This document shows, piece after piece, positions 15,317 to 24,380 of a stretch of 64,000 nucleotides of DNA (position 1 is the stretch's first letter; each line of letters begins with the position of its first letter). The notes under the pieces were generated by a model. It saw only the letters and a list, made by a program, of their open reading frames with translations. It made no database searches and had not been told where the DNA came from. This DNA comes from Dietzia sp. JS16-p6b. Its GTDB lineage: Bacteria > Actinomycetota > Actinomycetes > Mycobacteriales > Mycobacteriaceae. The position numbers were made by a program, and so were the translations under genes. The stretch is from the NCBI RefSeq assembly GCF_003052165.1, contig NZ_CP024869.1, positions 3,258,001-3,322,000 on the forward strand. The letters are read 5' to 3'.

Positions 15317-16474
15317 TCACAACGCCCGGCCGATGACCTCCTTCATGATCTCGTTGGTGCCGCCGTAGATCCGCATGACCCGGGCGGCCGCGAACTTCTG
15401 CGCGATGGGGTACTCCATCATGTAGCCGTAACCCCCGAACAGCTGGAGGCAGCGGTCCACCACATCGTCGAGCATGTCGGTGGCCTGGAGTTTGGCCATC
15501 GAGGCGGTCACGGCGTCCAGCTCGCCGTCGATCTCACGGGTGATGCAGTGGTCGATGAAGGTGCGGGAGGCCATGACGGAGGTCTTGCACGCCGCCAGTT
15601 CGAACCGTGTGTTCTGGAAATCCAGGATCGTCTTGCCGAAGGCCTGTCGATCGCGGGTGTACTCGAGGGTCTCCACGACTGCGGCCTCGGCCATGGCGAG
15701 CGCGTCCACGGCGATGGCCAGGCGCTCGCGCGGGAGCTGGTTCATGAGCTGGTAGAAGCCCTGCCCCTCCTCGCCCCCGAGCAGGTTGGCGGCGGGCACG
15801 CGCATGTCGTTGAAGAACAGCTCGGCGGTGTCGGCGCCGTGGCGGCCCATCTTCTCCAGCACTCGTCCGCGCTCGAAGCCCGGCGTCGAGGCCTCCACGG
15901 CGAACAGGGCCATGCCCTTGTGGCCGGCGTCGAGGTCGGTCTTGGCCACCACCACCACGAAGTCGGCGGAGCCGCCGTTGGAGATGAAGGTCTTGGAGCC
16001 GTTGATGACGTACGAGTCGCCGTCCCACTTGGCGGTGGTGCGCACGCCCTGCAGATCGGAGCCGGCGCCGGGCTCGGTCATGGCGATCGCGGAGATCCAC
16101 TCGCCCGAGCAGATCTTCGGCAGCCACTGCCGCTTCTGCTCGTCGGTGGCGTAGTTGGCGATGTAGTGCGGGGTGATGGTGGAGCCCACGCCCATCCCGA
16201 AGGCGGTGTCGCCGGAGTAGACGAGCTCCTCGGTCACGAGGTACTCCATGCCCGGGTCTCCGCCCTGGCCGCCGAACTCCTCCGGCACGTCGAGACAGAT
16301 GAGCCCCGCGTCACCCGTGCGGAGCCAGGTCTCGCGGTCCACGTGCTTCTGCGCGGCCCACTTCTCCTGGTGGGGCGTCATCTCCTTGGCGAAGAAGGCG
16401 CGGGCGTGCTCGCGCAACAGCCGGTGATCATCGGTCTCCCAGGACGGGCGGTAGTCGGGGAAGAGTGCGGACAC
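15317..16474 (-). CDS. acyl-CoA dehydrogenase
   Basis: This 385-residue flavoenzyme introduces a trans-2 double bond into an acyl-CoA. Family blocks are the FAD region TEPGAGSDLQGVRTTAKWDGDSYVI-like segment near residue 130, GSKTFISNG, DRQAFGKTILDFQNTRF and the C-terminal FGGYGYMMEYP...IYGGTNEIMKEVIGR. The length is normal for the short- to medium-chain and long-chain classes; the chain length handled cannot be read from sequence. The GTG start is preceded by GGAGG. Nothing beside it indicates one pathway. Confidence 0.92.
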   Translation of the reverse strand: MSALFPDYRPSWETDDHRLLREHARAFFAKEMTPHQEKWAAQKHVDRETWLRTGDAGLICLDVPEEFGGQGGDPGMEYLVTEELVYSGDTAFGMGVGSTITPHYIANYATDEQKRQWLPKICSGEWISAIAMTEPGAGSDLQGVRTTAKWDGDSYVINGSKTFISNGGSADFVVVVAKTDLDAGHKGMALFAVEASTPGFERGRVLEKMGRHGADTAELFFNDMRVPAANLLGGEEGQGFYQLMNQLPRERLAIAVDALAMAEAAVVETLEYTRDRQAFGKTILDFQNTRFELAACKTSVMASRTFIDHCITREIDGELDAVTASMAKLQATDMLDDVVDRCLQLFGGYGYMMEYPIAQKFAAARVMRIYGGTNEIMKEVIGRAL

Positions 16475-16616
16475 GGCTGGGCCTCCGGAGTGATGCGACG
16501 GGCGATACGGCAGGGGTCACGGCGGGATACGACGCCGACGGGGTGCGGGTCGAGCATACGACGGCGTCCCGACGCGACTTCTCGCGCGCCGGGGCGCGCG
16601 GGGCCATACTCGGGGC

Positions 16617-17333
16617 ATGACCCCTTCCCCGGCACCCGAGCCGTTCCCCACCGACTGGACCCGCTGTCTGGTCCTGGTGGCGCACCCCGACGACCCCGAG
16701 TACGGGATGTCCGCGGCGGTGGCCCGCTGGACGGCCGAGGGCCGGAGCGTCGTCTACGTGCTGGCCTCCAGCGGTGAGGCCGGCATCGAGGGGATGCCGC
16801 CCGAGGTCGCGGGCCCGGTCCGCGAGGAGGAGCAGCGGCGCTCCTCGGCGATCGTCGGTGTCGACCGGGTGGAGTTCCTGGGCTTCCCCGACAGCCGGAT
16901 CGTCAATGACGCGGAGCTCCGCGACGCCGTCGCCGACTCCATCCGCCGGCACCGCCCCGACGTCGTGGTCTCCCTGTTCTCCGGGGACGAGTTCGCTCCG
17001 GGGAAGCCCAACCAGAGTGATCACATGGAGTTCGGCGCGGCGGTGGGGGCCGCGTACGACGACCTGGTCGCGGCGGTGGGGGTCGATGCAGCGGAGGGGC
17101 GGCCGCAGATGTGGTTCGAGTCCTCGCCGGAGATGACGCACTACGTCGACGTGAGCGGGTTCGTCGAACTCGCCGTGGACGCGCTCGCCGAGCATTCCGA
17201 GTACCTCTCGGTGCTCGACCCGGCCACCCCCGTGCGGGATCAGGCCCGCGCGCAGGTGGAGCAGGTGTGCGCACCGCGGGACGGACTGTCCGACGGGAAC
17301 CCGGTGGTCGGCTTCCGGCGGATGCGGCCCTGA
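16617..17333 (+). CDS. PIG-L/LmbE family deacetylase
   Basis: This 238-residue protein has the zinc motif VAHPDDPEYG near residue 22, where the usual Glu of HPDDE is replaced by Pro-Glu (HPDDPE), and a second block DEFAPGKPNQSDHMEFG in place of GHPDH. It therefore belongs to a divergent PIG-L subgroup, and its substrate is unknown. A CATACT box (16605-16610) lies 6 bases before the ATG and would fit a leaderless start. It is convergent with the membrane protein gene at 17341, seven bases away. Confidence 0.82.
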   Translation: MTPSPAPEPFPTDWTRCLVLVAHPDDPEYGMSAAVARWTAEGRSVVYVLASSGEAGIEGMPPEVAGPVREEEQRRSSAIVGVDRVEFLGFPDSRIVNDAELRDAVADSIRRHRPDVVVSLFSGDEFAPGKPNQSDHMEFGAAVGAAYDDLVAAVGVDAAEGRPQMWFESSPEMTHYVDVSGFVELAVDALAEHSEYLSVLDPATPVRDQARAQVEQVCAPRDGLSDGNPVVGFRRMRP

Positions 17334-17340
17334 GCCGGGG

Positions 17341-18066
17341 TCAGGCGTGCTCACCCGGTCGCGCTAGTGGGGTGTCGGCCGCCTCGGTGGGCCGCAGTCG
17401 ATCGACGATCTCGTCCGCCCACTCGGCGCGGGGTGAGTGCAGGGTGCCGTCACCCGGCAGACCGATGTACGTGAGCCAGTAGCGCTGCGCGCCCTCCCCG
17501 ACGACCGCGGTGTACACGAGCGCGCCCTCGGGGCCGATGAATTCCTGGTCGGCGACGGGGAGCACTCGGAACGACACGGACCAGCCGTCGCCGACACCGG
17601 TGGCGATCTCCTCCGCCCGCTCCTCGACCGGCTGCCCCGGGACCGGTAGGAAGAACTGTCCGATCCCACCGGCCAGGGTGATCGCCGCCCGCCGGTTGTC
17701 CGGATCGCGCGGGTCGAACAGGTCCTCCGTGAGCGCGCCCGTGAGCACGATCCCGTCCGAGCGGTCGGTCTCCCCGTCCCCCGCCTCCCTGTCGGGGGTC
17801 AGCGCGGTGGTGCCGAAGACCAGCTGCTCGCCCGACTCGGCCTGCCAGCCCTCGGGGACACGGATGACGAGCCCGGTATAGGGGTCGACGTGGTCCGAGC
17901 CCGCGGCCACCTGGGTCGTCGGGGACAGGGTGCGGACCCCCGGTGCATACGTCGCAGACGAGACGAGCACGGTCACGACCGCGGCGGCCACCGCCAGGAC
18001 GGCGACCAGCACCACGAGGAGAAGTGACCGGTTCCGGCCGGTGGAGCGGGGGTTCCCTGAGTTCAT
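17341..18066 (-). CDS. single-pass membrane protein of unknown function
   Basis: I do not recognise this 241-residue protein. It has a short basic N-terminus, one membrane segment (about residues 14-36, LLLVVLVAVLAVAAAVVTVLV) and an extracytoplasmic part rich in Asp and Glu with YTGLVIRVPEGWQ, a phrase seen in surface proteins of the order that carry a PsbP/LpqN-like fold. Its ATG overlaps the stop of the upstream AlkB-like gene (ATGA), so translation is coupled to hisN and alkB. The coupling may only reflect compact gene packing. Confidence 0.75.
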   Translation of the reverse strand: MNSGNPRSTGRNRSLLLVVLVAVLAVAAAVVTVLVSSATYAPGVRTLSPTTQVAAGSDHVDPYTGLVIRVPEGWQAESGEQLVFGTTALTPDREAGDGETDRSDGIVLTGALTEDLFDPRDPDNRRAAITLAGGIGQFFLPVPGQPVEERAEEIATGVGDGWSVSFRVLPVADQEFIGPEGALVYTAVVGEGAQRYWLTYIGLPGDGTLHSPRAEWADEIVDRLRPTEAADTPLARPGEHA

Positions 18067-18809
18067 CCGCCCAGCGTAGGCGGGCGCCGCTCGCGCGGCG
18101 CGGCCGGGCGGGACTCCCGCGGTGTGTGCGGGCGGGACTCCCGCGGTGTGGGCGGGCGGGTCTCCCGCAGCGTGATGTTGACCCGCCCGGGCCCGACCCC
18201 GAGCACGTCCCGGCACCAGGTCGGCGCGGTCCCGTCGAAGACCCTGGGCACCCCGTGGAACGCCATCCTCGACGGGCCGCCGAACACCACGAGATCCCCT
18301 GACTCCAGCCGCACGTCGACGTACGGTCTGCCGCGGTGTTCCGGGGTGCCGAACCGGAAGGTGCAGGCGTCACCGAGGCTCAGCGAGACCACCGGAGCCG
18401 AGCTGGCCTCGTCGCGGTCCTGGTGCAGACCCATGGTGGCGCCACGACCGTAGAGGTTCACCAGCGCGGCGTCGGGGGTGAACGCCGACCCGGCCAGCAC
18501 GGGGTCGACGGCGGTCGCCGCCTCGAGCCCGGCCCGCGCCGCCCGGACCAGCCAGTCCGGTAGCGGCGGGACCACCTCGTCGTCGTCGTACCGGTACGGC
18601 GTCCAGTGCCGCCCCAGGCTGAGCGTCCGCACCGACATCCTGCCCCCGCCGGGCAGCACGATCGACCGCGGCGGTCGCGCGGCGGCCCAGTCCACGCACG
18701 CCCGGAGCAGGAACTCCTGCTGCGCGCGGTCCATCCAGTCCGGGACATGGACGGCGCCGGGGGCGAGGATCACCCGCGGACGGTGGATCCCGAAGAGAGG
18801 GTCGGTCAC
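18063..18809 (-). CDS. AlkB-like 2-oxoglutarate/Fe(II)-dependent dioxygenase
   Basis: This 248-residue protein is an AlkB homologue, the family that oxidatively removes alkyl groups from DNA or RNA bases. The metal triad is visible: His and Asp in GLHQDRDE and the distal His in RMAFHGVPRVF, followed by the 2-oxoglutarate-binding Arg in GRVNITLRETR. The block ALVNLYGRGATMGLHQDRD fits AlkB. The protein ends in about 34 residues of repeats of the form RExRPxxP, unusual for the family. The GTG start overlaps the hisN stop (GTGA). Confidence 0.9.
   Translation of the reverse strand: MTDPLFGIHRPRVILAPGAVHVPDWMDRAQQEFLLRACVDWAAARPPRSIVLPGGGRMSVRTLSLGRHWTPYRYDDDEVVPPLPDWLVRAARAGLEAATAVDPVLAGSAFTPDAALVNLYGRGATMGLHQDRDEASSAPVVSLSLGDACTFRFGTPEHRGRPYVDVRLESGDLVVFGGPSRMAFHGVPRVFDGTAPTWCRDVLGVGPGRVNITLRETRPPTPRESRPHTPRESRPAAPRERRPPTLGG
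18066..18167 (-). repeat. tandem repeats encoding the AlkB C-terminal tail
   Basis: About four imperfect 24-base units encode consecutive RExRPxxP octapeptides at the end of the AlkB-like protein, after the Arg of the catalytic core. Such repeats can vary in number by slippage. Confidence 0.6.
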
Positions 18810-19645
18810 CGCGGATCCGCGCCGAGCACTCCCCACGCCTGCTCGGCCAGGGCCGGTGTCGCGGCCGCCACGACGGTCCCGCCGCCCAGTGGCTGCCGCC
18901 CGTCCGGGCCGGTGATCACACCGCCCGCCGCCTCGACGATCGGGATGAGCGCCACGATGTCGTAGGGATTCAGATCCGACTCGACCACGAGGTCCACCCG
19001 GCCCGCGGCCAGCATGCAGTAGGCGTAGCAGTCCCCGCCGAAGCGTTGCAGGCGGACTCGCGAGGCGAGGTCGTCGTAGCGCCGTCGCAACCCGCCCTGG
19101 TCTCCGAACATCGACGGGTGCGTGGTGTACATGATCGCCTCGGACAGCTCGTCGCACCCGGAGGCGTGGAGGTCGAAGGCCTCCGGACCGTCCGACCGGC
19201 GACGCACGGTCGCCCGGCCGTGGACCGCGGAGAAGGTCTCCCCCAACACCGGCTGGTCCATCCACCCCGCCACCGCGCGGCCGTTCTCCACCACTCCGAC
19301 CAGCGTGCCCCACCCGGCCATGCCCGTCATGAAGGCCTTGGTGCCGTCTATCGGGTCGAGGTACCAGGTGCGCGAGGCGTCGGAGGGGCCGGACTCGCCG
19401 TTCTCCTCGCCCACCACCCGGTCCCCCGGCGCCATCGACGAGATCCCGGCACGCAGCAACGCCTCGATGTCCCGGTCGGCCTCGGTCACCGGGTCGTACC
19501 CCCGGTCGCCGCCCTTGTCCTCGGCGACCAGATCCTGGAGCTCACCGTGGAAGTGTCGGCGGGCGATCCTGCCGGTGGCGGCGAGCAGCTCGTCGAGATG
19601 CTCGATCAGGTCGGGGTCCAGTGGTCGGTCGGGCCTGGCAGTCAT
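18806..19645 (-). CDS. hisN: histidinol-phosphatase (inositol monophosphatase family)
   Basis: The 279-residue protein is an inositol-monophosphatase-fold phosphatase with the metal site GEENG, the motif WYLDPIDGTKAFMTGM and the C-terminal LNPYDIVALIPIVEAAGG. It matches actinobacterial HisN, which dephosphorylates L-histidinol phosphate, though relatives acting on inositol phosphate look alike. ATG 19645 was chosen; an in-frame ATG lies at 19660, and the open frame runs further up without similarity. It heads a coupled unit with the AlkB-like gene. Confidence 0.85.
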   Translation of the reverse strand: MTARPDRPLDPDLIEHLDELLAATGRIARRHFHGELQDLVAEDKGGDRGYDPVTEADRDIEALLRAGISSMAPGDRVVGEENGESGPSDASRTWYLDPIDGTKAFMTGMAGWGTLVGVVENGRAVAGWMDQPVLGETFSAVHGRATVRRRSDGPEAFDLHASGCDELSEAIMYTTHPSMFGDQGGLRRRYDDLASRVRLQRFGGDCYAYCMLAAGRVDLVVESDLNPYDIVALIPIVEAAGGVITGPDGRQPLGGGTVVAAATPALAEQAWGVLGADPR

Positions 19646-19775
19646 GGCCCCATGGTGCATCACGGCCACCGGTCGCACACCCGTTCGCGACGCGAGATCC
19701 TCGTTCCCACCCCTCCACCGCCACCCGTCCGGATAACGTGAGCAGACCGAACCGCACGGACGGAGCCGAGAGACG

Positions 19776-20420
19776 TTGAACGACCTCGTGGACTTCATCT
19801 CCACCCGCCGGCTCCAACTCGCCACGGATTCGTGGCAGCACGTCAGCGCGACCGTGCAGGCGGTCCTGCTCGCCACACTGCTGTCGGTCGCGGTCGGTGT
19901 GGCGGTGTACCGCAGCAGGGCCGGGTCCGCGGTGGCCACCGGCCTGGCCGCCACCGCCCTGACCGTGCCCTCGTTCGCTCTGCTGGGACTGCTCATCCCC
20001 ATCCTGGGCCTGGGTGTCCTGCCCACCATGACGGCGCTGGTCATCTACGCGGTGCTGCCGATCCTGCGCAACACCATCGTCGGGCTCGACGCCGTCCCCG
20101 CCGCGACGGTCGATGCGGCGCGCGGGGTGGGGATGAGCCGGATGGGAGTCCTGGGCCGGGTGGAGATCCCGCTGGCGTGGCCGTCGATCCTCGCCGGGAT
20201 CCGTGTGTCCACCCAGATGTCCATGGGCATCCTCGCCATCGCCGCGTACGCCAAGGGACCCGGGTTGGGCAACCTGATCTTCGCCGGGCTCTCCCGGGTG
20301 GGGACGCCCACCGCCCTGCCGATGGCGCTCACCGCGACCGTCCTCATCGTCGTCCTCGCGCTCGTCCTCGACGCGCTCCTCGTCCTACTCGGGCGCCTGA
20401 CCATCAGGGGGAACCAGTGA
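19776..20420 (+). CDS. glycine betaine/choline-type ABC transporter permease
   Basis: This 214-residue permease has about five or six membrane segments and the EAA-type loop TVDAARGVGMSRMGVLGRVEIPLAWPSI near residue 110, which contacts the ATPase. It is the OpuC/ProW type for betaine, choline or related osmoprotectants. The proposed TTG start at 19776 places the N-terminus at the family position; GTG 19788 is an alternative. It is the first gene of a permease-ATPase-permease-binding protein unit; its stop overlaps the GTG of the ATPase (GTGA). Confidence 0.88.
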   Translation: MNDLVDFISTRRLQLATDSWQHVSATVQAVLLATLLSVAVGVAVYRSRAGSAVATGLAATALTVPSFALLGLLIPILGLGVLPTMTALVIYAVLPILRNTIVGLDAVPAATVDAARGVGMSRMGVLGRVEIPLAWPSILAGIRVSTQMSMGILAIAAYAKGPGLGNLIFAGLSRVGTPTALPMALTATVLIVVLALVLDALLVLLGRLTIRGNQ

Positions 20421-21628
20421 CCACACCCGCCGCACACGAGTCCGGCGCAGTGTCCGGCGTGCCCATCGCCCTGGACGACGTCACCAAGATCTACCCCGGC
20501 CAGGAACGGCCCGCCGTCGACCACGTCTCGCTCGAGCTCCCCGCCGGGCGCACCACCGTGTTCGTGGGGCCGTCCGGCTGCGGCAAGACCACCACGATGC
20601 GGATGATCAACCGCCTCATCGAGCCGTCCTCGGGCACCATCACGATCGACGGCCGGGACAACCGGACCCTCGACGCCGACACCCTCCGACGCCACATCGG
20701 CTACGCGATCCAGGCGTCCGGCCTGTTCCCGCACATGACGGTCGCCCAGAACGTGGGGACCGTGCCCCGGTTGCTCAGGTGGAGGAGATCGCGCATCTCC
20801 GACCGCGTGGACCAGATGCTGGAACTGGTGGGCCTGGACCCCGCCGATTACCGCGACCGCTATCCCGCACAGCTCTCCGGCGGCCAGCAACAGCGCGTCG
20901 GGGTGGCACGCGCGCTGGCCGCCGACCCCCCGGTGCTGCTCATGGACGAACCGTTCGGCGCCGTGGACCCCATCACCCGCGCCTCGCTCCAGGACGAACT
21001 CATCCGCCTGCAGGAGGATCTGCACAAGACCATCGTCTTTGTCACCCACGACTTCAACGAGGCCGTCCGGCTGGGCGATCGGATCGCCGTGCTCGGTCCC
21101 GGTTCCTCGGTCCTCCAGTTCGACTCCCCCGAGGCGATCCTCGCCAATCCGGCGGACGAGACCGTCGCCGGGTTCATCGGCGACGACGCCGCGCTCAAGA
21201 CCCTCACCCTCCGGCGGGTGGGGGACGTGGACCTGGCGGGGGCGACGACGGCGAGGGAGTCGGAGGCTCCCTCGGACTTCGCCGCCCGCGTCCGCGGGAC
21301 CGACGACGAGTGGGCGGTGGTGCTCGCCGACGACGGGCGCCCCCTGCGCTGGGTCCGGGGTGACCTGGTGGCCGGGATGCCGGACCTGCGTTCGGGTGGT
21401 CAGCCGGTGACGGGAACCGTCACGGTCGACTCGACGCTCCAGGAAGCGCTCGACGGACTGCTCTCGACCGCCAGCGCGACCACCGTGGTGGTGGACCGGT
21501 CAGGCGCGTACCGGGGGACGATCGGGATCGACGACCTGGTGGCGGAGCTCCGGCGCATCCACCACCACCACAACGACCCTGGCTCCCCGGCGCCCACAGG
21601 CCCCACGGACACCGTGGAGCGCTCGTGA
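20417..21628 (+). CDS. proV: betaine/choline-type ABC transporter ATP-binding protein
   Basis: The 403-residue ATPase has Walker A GPSGCGKTT near residue 54, the signature LSGGQQQRVGVARAL, Walker B VLLMDEPFGAVD and the switch His in FVTHDFNEA. After about residue 270 there is a degenerate CBS-like region, as in ProV/OpuCA, which in relatives senses ionic strength or c-di-AMP. A run of four His occurs near the C-terminus (RIHHHHND). AGGGGG stands ahead of the GTG. It should energise uptake of betaine-type osmoprotectants with its neighbours. Confidence 0.92.
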   Translation: MTTPAAHESGAVSGVPIALDDVTKIYPGQERPAVDHVSLELPAGRTTVFVGPSGCGKTTTMRMINRLIEPSSGTITIDGRDNRTLDADTLRRHIGYAIQASGLFPHMTVAQNVGTVPRLLRWRRSRISDRVDQMLELVGLDPADYRDRYPAQLSGGQQQRVGVARALAADPPVLLMDEPFGAVDPITRASLQDELIRLQEDLHKTIVFVTHDFNEAVRLGDRIAVLGPGSSVLQFDSPEAILANPADETVAGFIGDDAALKTLTLRRVGDVDLAGATTARESEAPSDFAARVRGTDDEWAVVLADDGRPLRWVRGDLVAGMPDLRSGGQPVTGTVTVDSTLQEALDGLLSTASATTVVVDRSGAYRGTIGIDDLVAELRRIHHHHNDPGSPAPTGPTDTVERS

Positions 21629-22407
21629 GCGCCGCGACGACCGACTCCGCCTCCCGCGCGGGGTCCCGGGCGGGGTCCCGCGCGGATTCGGCACGGTTGG
21701 TGGTGCAGCCGATCGTCATCACCCTGGCCGCGGTGGGCGTGCTGTGGTGGGCCTTCGGGACCGAGCTCGACGAGACCCAGCGGGCCTCGCTGAACGCCTC
21801 GTCCATCACCCAACGCACCCTGGAGCACGTCCAGATCACCTTCACCGTGGCCGCGATCGTCGTCGCGGTGGGGGTGCCGTTGGGGATCCTGCTCACCCGC
21901 CGCCGGATGGGTTTCCTCGCGCCCGTCGCCATCGGGATCGCCAACATCGGCCAGGCGGCGCCGGCGATCGGCCTGATCGTGCTGCTCTTCCTCGCCACCA
22001 ACCGCACCGGCTTCTGGATCGGTGTCCTTCCCGTGGCCGTCTACTCACTGCTCCCGGTGCTGCGCAACACGATCGTGGGCATCCGGAACGTGGATCCGGC
22101 GCTGATCGACGCGGCGCGCGGGCAGGGCATGACCTCACGACGGGTCCTGCGCACCGTCGAGCTGCCGCTGGCGGTGCCGTTCATCCTGGCCGGGCTCCGG
22201 ACCACGCTGGTACTGGCGGTCGGCACCGCCACGCTGAGCTTCCTGGTGGACGCGGGCGGACTGGGGATCTTCATCGACACCGGTTACCGCCTCCAGGACA
22301 CCACCACCCTCGTGGTGGGTTCCGTCCTGGCGGTGTGCCTGGCCCTGCTGGTCGACTGGCTCGGCGGGGTGGGCGAGGTCCTGTTCAACCCGAGGGGGCT
22401 GCGATGA
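21625..22407 (+). CDS. betaine/choline-type ABC transporter permease
   Basis: This 260-residue permease has six predicted membrane segments and the ATPase-contact loop LIDAARGQGMTSRRVLRTVELPLAVPFI. It pairs with the 214-residue permease to form the membrane channel. Its N-terminus holds a short repeat, SRAGSRAGSRADSAR, encoded by near-identical 12-base units. The GTG start overlaps the ATPase stop (GTGA) and its own stop overlaps the ATG of the binding protein, so all four genes are translationally coupled. Confidence 0.9.
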   Translation: MSAATTDSASRAGSRAGSRADSARLVVQPIVITLAAVGVLWWAFGTELDETQRASLNASSITQRTLEHVQITFTVAAIVVAVGVPLGILLTRRRMGFLAPVAIGIANIGQAAPAIGLIVLLFLATNRTGFWIGVLPVAVYSLLPVLRNTIVGIRNVDPALIDAARGQGMTSRRVLRTVELPLAVPFILAGLRTTLVLAVGTATLSFLVDAGGLGIFIDTGYRLQDTTTLVVGSVLAVCLALLVDWLGGVGEVLFNPRGLR

Positions 22408-23381
22408 CCACCGTGAAGCGACTCCTCGCCTCGTGCCTGGCCACCGTGCTCGTGGCGACCGGGTGTGGGCTGAGCGACGGCGGGTCCGTACCGCTGCCCG
22501 TGGGCCCCGGGCCGGACGGGACCGTCCCCGCGCTCGAAGGGGTTCGCGTGACGGTCGGCGGCAAGGACTTCACCGAGGGCGTGATCAGCAGCTATCTGGT
22601 GGAGTTCCTCCTGGCGGCCGCCGGGATGGAGGTCTCCGACATGTCCTCGCTGGCCGGGTCCAACAGTTTCCGGCAGGCCCTGGTCACCGGCCAGGTCGAC
22701 ATCGGGATGGAGTACACGGGCACCGCGTGGATGAGCTACCTCGGCAACTCCGAACCGGTCCGCGACCCCGAAGCGCAGTGGGTCGCGGTCCGGGACGCCG
22801 ACCTCGAGGCCCACGACATCCGGTGGCTACCCCCGACCACCGTCGACAACACCTATTCGTTCGCCCTGAACCGGGACACCGCGCAGGAGACGGGCGTCCG
22901 CACGTTCTCCGACTACGCCCGGCTCGTCCAGACCGATCCGGAGTCGGCCGTGACCTGCATGGAGACCGAATTCTCCGTGAGGCGTGACGGCTGGCCGGGC
23001 CTGGCCGAGGCCTACGGCTTCGACGCCGCCACGGTCCCCGTGCCGATCATGCAGCCCGGGATCATCTACCAGGCCACCGCCACCGGCCGGGAATGCCGGT
23101 TCGGGGAGGTCTACACCACCGACGGCCGGATCAAGGGACTCGACCTGGTGGTCCTGGAGGACGACCGTCGCTTCTTCCCCGTCTACAACCTCGCGACGGT
23201 GGTCCGGGGCGAGTTCCTGGACGCGCACCCGGAGATCGAGCAGGTTCTCGCGCCGCTCATCGAGGTCCTCGACAACGACGTGATGGTCGACCTCAACATG
23301 CGGGTCGACGTCGACGGCGATGATCCGGCACTGGTCGCGAGGGATTTCCTGGTGGAACAGGGACTCGTCTCCGTGGAGTGA
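22404..23381 (+). CDS. proX: betaine/choline-type substrate-binding lipoprotein
   Basis: The 325-residue protein has a signal peptide ending at a lipobox-like VATGC (Cys21), so it is probably lipid-anchored outside the membrane. The OpuAC-type ligand domain begins TVGGKDFTEGVISSYLVEFLL and includes DIGMEYTGTAW. Trp and Tyr residues for binding quaternary amines occur in the second half, but I cannot assign them without a structure. It completes the transporter. Together with ectABC this gives both synthesis and uptake routes for compatible solutes. Confidence 0.92.
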   Translation: MTTVKRLLASCLATVLVATGCGLSDGGSVPLPVGPGPDGTVPALEGVRVTVGGKDFTEGVISSYLVEFLLAAAGMEVSDMSSLAGSNSFRQALVTGQVDIGMEYTGTAWMSYLGNSEPVRDPEAQWVAVRDADLEAHDIRWLPPTTVDNTYSFALNRDTAQETGVRTFSDYARLVQTDPESAVTCMETEFSVRRDGWPGLAEAYGFDAATVPVPIMQPGIIYQATATGRECRFGEVYTTDGRIKGLDLVVLEDDRRFFPVYNLATVVRGEFLDAHPEIEQVLAPLIEVLDNDVMVDLNMRVDVDGDDPALVARDFLVEQGLVSVE

Positions 23382-23450
23382 CCGTCGCCGGTCCGTGCAT
23401 CCGGCGGCGAGGTGGCGAACAATCGGGGGAGGCACCCGAGGAGGAGACCC

Positions 23451-24323
23451 ATGACCAGGAATCTGCTGTCGTCGCTCCCCAGGTCGGCGGCGCGGCTTCC
23501 GCGGATGGCGCCGGACGTGGGCCGGCTCCCGGCCGGGAGGATCGTCACCCTCACCGACGACGTCACCACCAGGCTCTACGACACGGGTGAGGATCACCTG
23601 ACCCCGGTGGTACTGCTGCACGGGATGGCGGCCACCGGAATGCTCAACTGGTACCAGACCTTTCAACGCCTGAAGGGGGAGTACCGGCTCATCACCTACG
23701 ATCAGCGGCGCCACGGCATGGGCGACGGTGGCCGGTTCGACTTCGACTCCCTGAGCGAGGACGTACTCCGGGTGGCCGACCACCTGGAGCTGGACCGGCC
23801 GGTCATCGGCGGGTACTCGATGGGCGGGATCGTCGCCCAACTCACGGCCCGGCGGGACCCGTCCCGGCTCGGGGGTCTGGTGCTGGCCGCGACCGGGACG
23901 GGCGCCCAGCGCAACGCCCTGGAGAGGATCACGCTCGGCTCGTTGACGCGCGGGGCGCCCGCCCTCAACGCCGTACCCGTCGAGGTGGCCAGACAGATCG
24001 ACGACGAGGTGCCCGGCGCCTACACCTGGGCGATACGCGAACTGGCCTCCGTGCCCCTCGCCACCCACCGGACTGTGATCGCGGAAGTGGCCCGGTTCAA
24101 CTCCACGTCGTGGCTCCACGAACTTGACCTCCCGGTCGCGATCATCAAGACCATGCGCGACATCGCCTTCCCCCGGTGGATCCAGGACGAGATGGCCGAT
24201 CTCCTGCCGCACAGCGCGGTGTTCCCGATCAGCGCCGGTCACGCGGCCTGCGCGACGCACCCCGGGAGGTTCGCGCGTCGGATGCGCACGGCGCTCGGCT
24301 GGGTGGTGTCCAACAGGCACTGA
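23451..24323 (+). CDS. alpha/beta hydrolase
   Basis: The 290-residue protein has the alpha/beta hydrolase core: oxyanion region LLHGMAATG near residue 59, the nucleophile elbow GYSMGG (Ser in the middle), and the late His in ISAGHAAC. The lipase- or esterase-like substrate is unknown. ATG 23451 was chosen for the GAGGAG 5 bases upstream; the frame is open from 23412. It follows the ABC transporter by 69 bases on the same strand, which may or may not be one transcript. Confidence 0.88.
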   Translation: MTRNLLSSLPRSAARLPRMAPDVGRLPAGRIVTLTDDVTTRLYDTGEDHLTPVVLLHGMAATGMLNWYQTFQRLKGEYRLITYDQRRHGMGDGGRFDFDSLSEDVLRVADHLELDRPVIGGYSMGGIVAQLTARRDPSRLGGLVLAATGTGAQRNALERITLGSLTRGAPALNAVPVEVARQIDDEVPGAYTWAIRELASVPLATHRTVIAEVARFNSTSWLHELDLPVAIIKTMRDIAFPRWIQDEMADLLPHSAVFPISAGHAACATHPGRFARRMRTALGWVVSNRH

Positions 24324-24380
24324 GTGCGGTCCGGGAGCGGCGCCGACGCCACGGTCCGGGCGCCTGTCCGGTCGGCGGGA

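Noticed and set aside
16583-16600. CGCGC/GCGCG inverted repeat as a terminator
   Set aside because: The stem is short, low-complexity GC, and it lies in a gap between divergent starts where a terminator is not expected.
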